Shown: in pieces, positions 62,967 through 64,000 of the stretch | How the letters are laid out: every line of letters starts with the position of its first letter | Numbering within the stretch: position 1 is the stretch's first letter | Source of the DNA: Sphingomonas sp. NFR04 | Lineage (GTDB): Bacteria; Pseudomonadota; Alphaproteobacteria; Sphingomonadales; Sphingomonadaceae | Direction: 5' to 3' | NCBI RefSeq assembly: GCF_900114095.1 | Contig: NZ_FORV01000003.1 | Coordinates: 186,001 to 250,000, forward strand | Length of the DNA stretch: 64,000 bases | Program-made: the position numbers and the translations under genes | Notes under the pieces: generated by a model | What the model was told of the DNA's origin: nothing | The model's input: only the letters and a program-made list of their open reading frames with translations | The model's database searches: none

Positions 62967-64000
62967 ATGATCTCGAACAATCGCTGGCTCGGCGCGACGG
63001 CTGTCGTGGCGATGAGCACGCTCGCCCAGCCGGCGCTGGCGCAGGTGCAGAGCTTCAACATTCCGGCGCAGGAAATCACCGGCGCGGTGCGGCTGTTCGC
63101 GCGCCAAGGCGGCGTGCAGATCATGGTCGCAGGCAGCGTCGGTGGGGGCCGGCGGATCAATGCGGTGTCGGGCAAGATGCCGGTCGACGAGGCACTGCAG
63201 CGGATGCTCGCGCACACCGGCCTCGCCGCGCGCAGCACCGGCCCCGGCCGCTATGTGATCATCGCCGAGGAGCGCCCGGCGCAGACCAGCCAGGCCGCGC
63301 CGGACACAGTGGAGGTCCCCGGCGACATCGTCGTCACCGGCTTCCGCGTGTCGCTGCGCGAAGCGGTGGCCGAGAAGCGCGCCGCGGACAATGTGATCGA
63401 GACACTCCACGCCAACGACGTGGGCAAGCTGCCCGACCAGAATGTGGCGGAGGCGATCAAGCGCCTGCCCGGCCTGTCGGTCGCCAACGACCAGGGCGAG
63501 GGCCGCTATGCGATCGTCCGCGGCATCGATCCCAGCCTGCTCAACGTGACGCTGAACGGCCAGACCCTGCCCGCGCCCGAGCCTGCCGGCCGCCAGGTGA
63601 AGCTGGACGACCTGCCCTCGGCGATGATCCAGTCGGTCGCGGTCACCAAGTCGCTGCTCGCCAGCCAGGACGCCAACGCCATCGCCGGCGAAGTCGCGAT
63701 TCGCACCCGTACCGGGTTCGACAGCGTGAAGCCCTTCTTCCTCGACGCGCGCGCCGCACAGGGCTGGTATTCACTCAACCACAAGGTGCCGTACGAGCTG
63801 GACGCCACGCTGGGCGGCCGGTTCGGTGCGCGGGAACAGTTCGGCGCGGTGGTCTCGGTCAACTATTCCGAGCGGCCGATCCAGAGCGAGAATTACCAGG
63901 GCTCGACCGCCTTCAACGCCGCCGGCGTGCCCGACGGCAACGGCCTGCGCGAATACAACCTCTCCCGCAAGCGACTGGGCGTGGTCGGCAATTTCGACTG
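62967..64000 (+). CDS. TonB-dependent receptor with N-terminal STN signalling domain (partial)
   Basis: Outer-membrane receptor, cut by the window edge (344 residues seen). Signal peptide AVVAMSTLAQPALAQ, then an STN domain (QSFNIPAQEITGAVRLFARQGGVQIMV through GPGRYVIIAEE) that contacts FecR. The plug follows: SLREAVAEKRAADNVIETLHANDVGKLPDQNVAEAIKRLPGLSV, VRGIDPSLLNVTLNGQTLPAP and KSLLASQDANAIAGEVAIRT. The KLPDQN form is seen in the Xanthomonas/Caulobacter TonB receptor subgroup, often for carbohydrates or other nutrients. The ligand is unknown. ATG 62967 is preceded by GTGGAAG. Confidence 0.93.
   Translation, partial: MISNNRWLGATAVVAMSTLAQPALAQVQSFNIPAQEITGAVRLFARQGGVQIMVAGSVGGGRRINAVSGKMPVDEALQRMLAHTGLAARSTGPGRYVIIAEERPAQTSQAAPDTVEVPGDIVVTGFRVSLREAVAEKRAADNVIETLHANDVGKLPDQNVAEAIKRLPGLSVANDQGEGRYAIVRGIDPSLLNVTLNGQTLPAPEPAGRQVKLDDLPSAMIQSVAVTKSLLASQDANAIAGEVAIRTRTGFDSVKPFFLDARAAQGWYSLNHKVPYELDATLGGRFGAREQFGAVVSVNYSERPIQSENYQGSTAFNAAGVPDGNGLREYNLSRKRLGVVGNFD

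Noticed and set aside
59465..63238. A very long open frame (over 1200 codons) on the minus strand opposite ligD, the sigma factor and fecR.
   Set aside because: It is antisense to four recognisable genes, has no family features, and is expected from codon bias in high-GC DNA.
61394..64000. A dedicated siderophore uptake locus.
   Set aside because: The sigma/FecR/receptor set is clear, but the receptor is truncated and of a subgroup with diverse ligands; no siderophore genes are visible.

Overview
The window is a stretch of chromosome from a high-GC alphaproteobacterium, most likely Sphingomonas or a close sphingomonad. The basis is gene content and order: an ImuA/ImuB mutasome operon, a UdgX/DUF4130 gene with its radical-SAM partner, a proA-nadD-rsfS-rlmH-envC-ctpA run, serC-serA-hisZ, a TonB receptor of the sphingomonad/Caulobacter type, an alphaproteobacterial LexA box and an EcfG-type promoter. 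This is a core-genome neighbourhood. I see no prophage, insertion-sequence transposase, CRISPR array, rRNA or tRNA. Coding density is very high and no gene-free stretch exceeds 300 bases. The longer gaps are filled mostly by palindromic repeat elements.

Layout. 1-2042: SOS mutagenesis genes imuA-imuB (minus; imuB runs off the left edge). 2195-5962: branched-chain 2-oxoacid dehydrogenase E1alpha, E1beta and E2, then a YciI protein and RarD. 7385-14055: argG, cfa, a molybdoenzyme with its cytochrome b, a flavin reductase, an LprI-like protein and rlmN. 14168-19273: a secreted DUF4168 protein, a secreted phospholipase-C-like protein and an sseA-metC-mscS operon. 19547-23753: queF, then a large GT4-containing protein paired with a GH130 glycoside phosphorylase. 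23773-27773: serC-serA-hisZ with a serC leader RNA. 28612-33256: groES-groEL under a CIRCE operator, then sppA and a GNAT acetyltransferase. 33403-36942: small unknown proteins and a DnaJ-like/BrkB/fabI operon. 37040-40335: radical SAM, hemerythrin and UdgX genes. 41637-49011: coq7, dsbB, ctpA, envC, rlmH, rsfS, nadD, a ParDE toxin-antitoxin pair and proA. 50295-54831: cytochrome bo3-type quinol oxidase cyoABCD behind an isochorismatase-like hydrolase. 55092-57824: an MFS transporter, a CDF metal transporter and pdxH. 57922-61333: Ku and LigD (non-homologous end joining). 61394-64000: an ECF sigma factor, FecR and TonB receptor cell-surface signalling set, cut at the right edge.

The most unusual feature is two families of palindromic elements. 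They lie between genes and also inside reading frames without breaking them: imuB (at least two), the E2 acyltransferase, udgX and ligD. In E2, udgX and ligD the insert sits in an interdomain or loop position. In imuB the inserts lie in the N-terminal part. Three of the four host genes act on DNA damage. The three type-1 copies all span 98 nt between matching outer ends despite different loop sequences.

Regulatory sites that can be read directly are a LexA box GTTC-N7-GTTC inside the longest imuA frame (which moves the imuA start), a CIRCE element with a sigma-70-like promoter for groESL, an EcfG-like promoter GGAAC-N16-CGTT in front of a 59-residue gene upstream of cyo, a serC leader RNA, a TGTAT-N7-ATACA operator before parDE, and an 11-bp hairpin touching the ribosome binding site of a small secreted cysteine-containing protein. 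Functions come from reading motifs and remembered family features. No database search was run.
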